From contig MU646352.1 in the NCBI GenBank assembly GCA_026770585.1, positions 281,835 to 292,820 of the forward strand: a stretch of 10,986 nucleotides of DNA, in the 5' to 3' direction. This DNA comes from Baffinella frigidus. Taxonomy: Eukaryota > Cryptophyceae > Cryptomonadales > Baffinellaceae. Under the pieces are notes generated by a model. It was not told where the DNA came from. It searched no databases and saw only the letters and a program-made list of their open reading frames with translations. The translations under genes and the position numbers were made by a program. Shown piece by piece: positions 9,491 to 10,986 of this stretch (position 1 is its first letter; the number at the start of each line of letters is the position of its first letter).

Positions 9491-10986
9491 ATGGCGTCGC
9501 GGCCGACTGGGCGACGGCCTCTGAACAACATTCTGAATCTTGACATTGACCCCACCTCGGTGCCGCGCACTTCTGGCAAGGCGGCGGTGGCCAAGGTGGA
9601 CACTGGGCGTGGCCCGCTCCCGGCCAAGACCCGGCCCACCCGCTCACCTCAAGCTCAGCACCAACCGGAGCCTTTCATGGAGATGCTCGGCACCGCAGCG
9701 GGTCAGCCGCGGCCTGAGCCAGTCGACGAGCTCCTCCGCCTTCTCGAGGAGAGAACCAAGCGCTCCGGCACCAAGCCTGGCGTCCCGACGCGGTACTCGA
9801 GGCCTCAGAGGCCTCAGACAGCTCACGGCACTGGATCCAGCAAGTCCTCCGCCACAGCCCCCCCTCCTGCCGTCGCTGCGACGAGGCTGGTGCCCACAGC
9901 GCCGACGGGCCCCCGAACACGGGCCCCCCGGCTGACGAGATACATCCCCCTGCGTCCAACCTCCGCAAACCCGCGCATGCAGGGTGCGGGCCCTCCCGCG
10001 CCCGCGCGGAGCAGGGACCCGCCTGAGCCGTCGCTGAGCGCCAAGATCCTGCAAGTCATGTCCGAGGGGACTTCTACAGACGGCGCGCAGGGCGAGGCAG
10101 CACGGGGATCGCACGGGACGCATTCCTCCCGCGCCTCGCAGGCCTCGCACGGCTCGAGAGCTAGACCGCTTTCGGACCATGGCGCGGGGCACGCAGCAGA
10201 GCCTCGCACGGAATCGGACGCAAACGCCGAGTGGGGAGGCGGTCAGCGCGCGGAGAGCAAGCAGACCAGCATCGCGCAGCGCATCGCGCAGTTCCGCTAC
10301 GGGCAGCCGCAACCCGCGCGCGACCGCACCGAAGCCCCTGCAGACGCCTCCGGGGCGGCTGCGCACGCGGTCAAGTTCTGGTGGCAGGAGTTGAAGGACG
10401 GCGGCGCGCCGCGCGCGCAGGACGGCGGGTGGGAGGGAGCGCGCGCCAGCAAGATCGCCGCGCCGCAGGACCCGGGTCTTGCCGTTGTTGATCGTGGCCA
10501 CCCCGCGTGCCCGGACGTGCTCGAGGCCAGCTCCATCTCCTCGCGCTCTAGCAGCTCCTCCCCGCGCGCGCGCGCCTGGCGGGGGGGCGCCGCCTCTCCG
10601 GGGCGCGTGTGGGACGAGCCCTGCCCCTCCCCCCGCCATGCCGGGCGCGCGGCGTGGGAGGAGCGCTCCGAGTCAGACGGGAGCTTCCTCGCGGGGAGCG
10701 ACGCGGAGCAGAGCCGCGAGGACGAGGCCTCCTCGCGTCTCCCGGGGGACGTATCTCGTCAGCCGGGGGGCGCAGCGGTGCGGCCCGGCGCTGGGGGAGG
10801 GCGTGGTGCGGGAGCGCGGAAGGGAGGCCGGGAGGGAGGCCGCGGGGACCAGGCGGCCTTCTCGCGTCCCGGTGGCGCGGAGGGGGTTTCCCGGCAGAAC
10901 CGCGCAGGCGGTGCCCCGGCGGAGGCGGAGAGTGTGCAGCACTCGTTGGAGCTGCGCACGAACGCGGCGCTCCAGAACGCCTCCCA
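9491..10986 (+). CDS. Unrecognised Arg/Pro/Ser-rich protein, open at the window edge
   Basis: An ATG in a fair context (GGGTCATGG) opens a frame with no stop for 498 codons to the end of the window, so the 3' end is missing. It begins MASRPTGRRPLNNILNLDID. A short predicted helix (Glu80-Leu-Leu-Arg-Leu-Leu-Glu-Glu-Arg) follows, then long low-complexity stretches rich in Arg, Pro, Ser, Ala and Gly, a Ser-rich run (about 347-358) and Gly/Arg-rich repeats (about 430-460). The one compact block is IAQRIAQFRYGQPQPARDR (261-279) with VKFWWQE (294-300). An Arg-Phe-Arg-x-Gly-x-Pro...Arg...Phe-Trp-Trp pattern reminds me of a motif in some animal centrosomal/ciliary proteins (PROSER3-like), which I could not check. 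The last residues look helical. Third codon positions are mostly G or C. Introns further on are likely. Function is unknown. Confidence 0.75.
   Translation, partial: MASRPTGRRPLNNILNLDIDPTSVPRTSGKAAVAKVDTGRGPLPAKTRPTRSPQAQHQPEPFMEMLGTAAGQPRPEPVDELLRLLEERTKRSGTKPGVPTRYSRPQRPQTAHGTGSSKSSATAPPPAVAATRLVPTAPTGPRTRAPRLTRYIPLRPTSANPRMQGAGPPAPARSRDPPEPSLSAKILQVMSEGTSTDGAQGEAARGSHGTHSSRASQASHGSRARPLSDHGAGHAAEPRTESDANAEWGGGQRAESKQTSIAQRIAQFRYGQPQPARDRTEAPADASGAAAHAVKFWWQELKDGGAPRAQDGGWEGARASKIAAPQDPGLAVVDRGHPACPDVLEASSISSRSSSSSPRARAWRGGAASPGRVWDEPCPSPRHAGRAAWEERSESDGSFLAGSDAEQSREDEASSRLPGDVSRQPGGAAVRPGAGGGRGAGARKGGREGGRGDQAAFSRPGGAEGVSRQNRAGGAPAEAESVQHSLELRTNAALQNAS

Noticed and set aside
9644-10639. 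331-codon open frame on the minus strand
   Set aside because: It lies wholly opposite the plus-strand frame at 9491. It is a compositional shadow in GC-rich DNA (Arg/Gly/Ala-rich), without recognisable motifs.

Overview
The window looks like nuclear DNA of a microbial eukaryote, most likely an alga or related protist. It holds a gene broken into many short exons with GT-AG introns (one GC-AG), plant-type TTTAGGG telomere-like repeats, many microsatellites and foldback elements, and GC-rich coding sequence. No bacterial features (ribosome binding sites, operons) are visible. The species cannot be named from the sequence. Dinoflagellate, haptophyte, cryptophyte and green-lineage sources all remain possible.

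Two protein genes stand head to head around position 9263-9490. Leftward (minus strand), from 9262 to at least 3009 and probably to about 931, runs one short-chain dehydrogenase/reductase (SDR) gene. Reading the minus strand and joining consensus splice sites gives 11 exons (35 to 135 nt). They join in frame to 290 codons and carry every SDR landmark in order: TGxxxGxG, DL, NNAG, a catalytic Asn, Ser-Ser, YxxxK, a PG motif and TNLQ. Two further candidate exons (12 and 13) would complete the C-terminus at about 331 residues, but they are much less certain. Rightward (plus strand), from 9491 and still open at the window edge, runs a reading frame of at least 498 codons. It encodes a largely disordered, Arg/Pro/Ser/Ala-rich protein with one compact motif ending in Phe-Trp-Trp. 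No known function can be assigned.

Region by region: 1-160 poly-G and GGA repeats; 221-341 degenerate TTTAGGG repeats in the orientation opposite to a left chromosome end; about 500-1000 the putative 3' end of the SDR gene; 1000-2650 a large repeat-filled putative intron (retroelement-like tail, GA microsatellite, degenerate satellite); 2764-2959 a long foldback element; 3009-9262 the confident SDR exons; 9263-9490 a shared promoter region with two inverted repeats; 9491-10986 the second gene.

The most unusual aspect is how the introns are built. Exons 6, 7 and 9, and candidate exon 13, each have a second degenerate copy of their 3' splice site, with or without adjacent exon sequence, about 100-290 bp upstream in the preceding intron. 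The exon 8 donor is echoed several times downstream. Two foldback elements share TAGAGCG...CGCTCTA ends, a 24-bp minisatellite occurs in two clusters, and telomere-like heptamers lie inside introns. Together this suggests a gene near, or once near, a chromosome end that has expanded by local tandem duplication and small-element insertion while its frame stayed intact.
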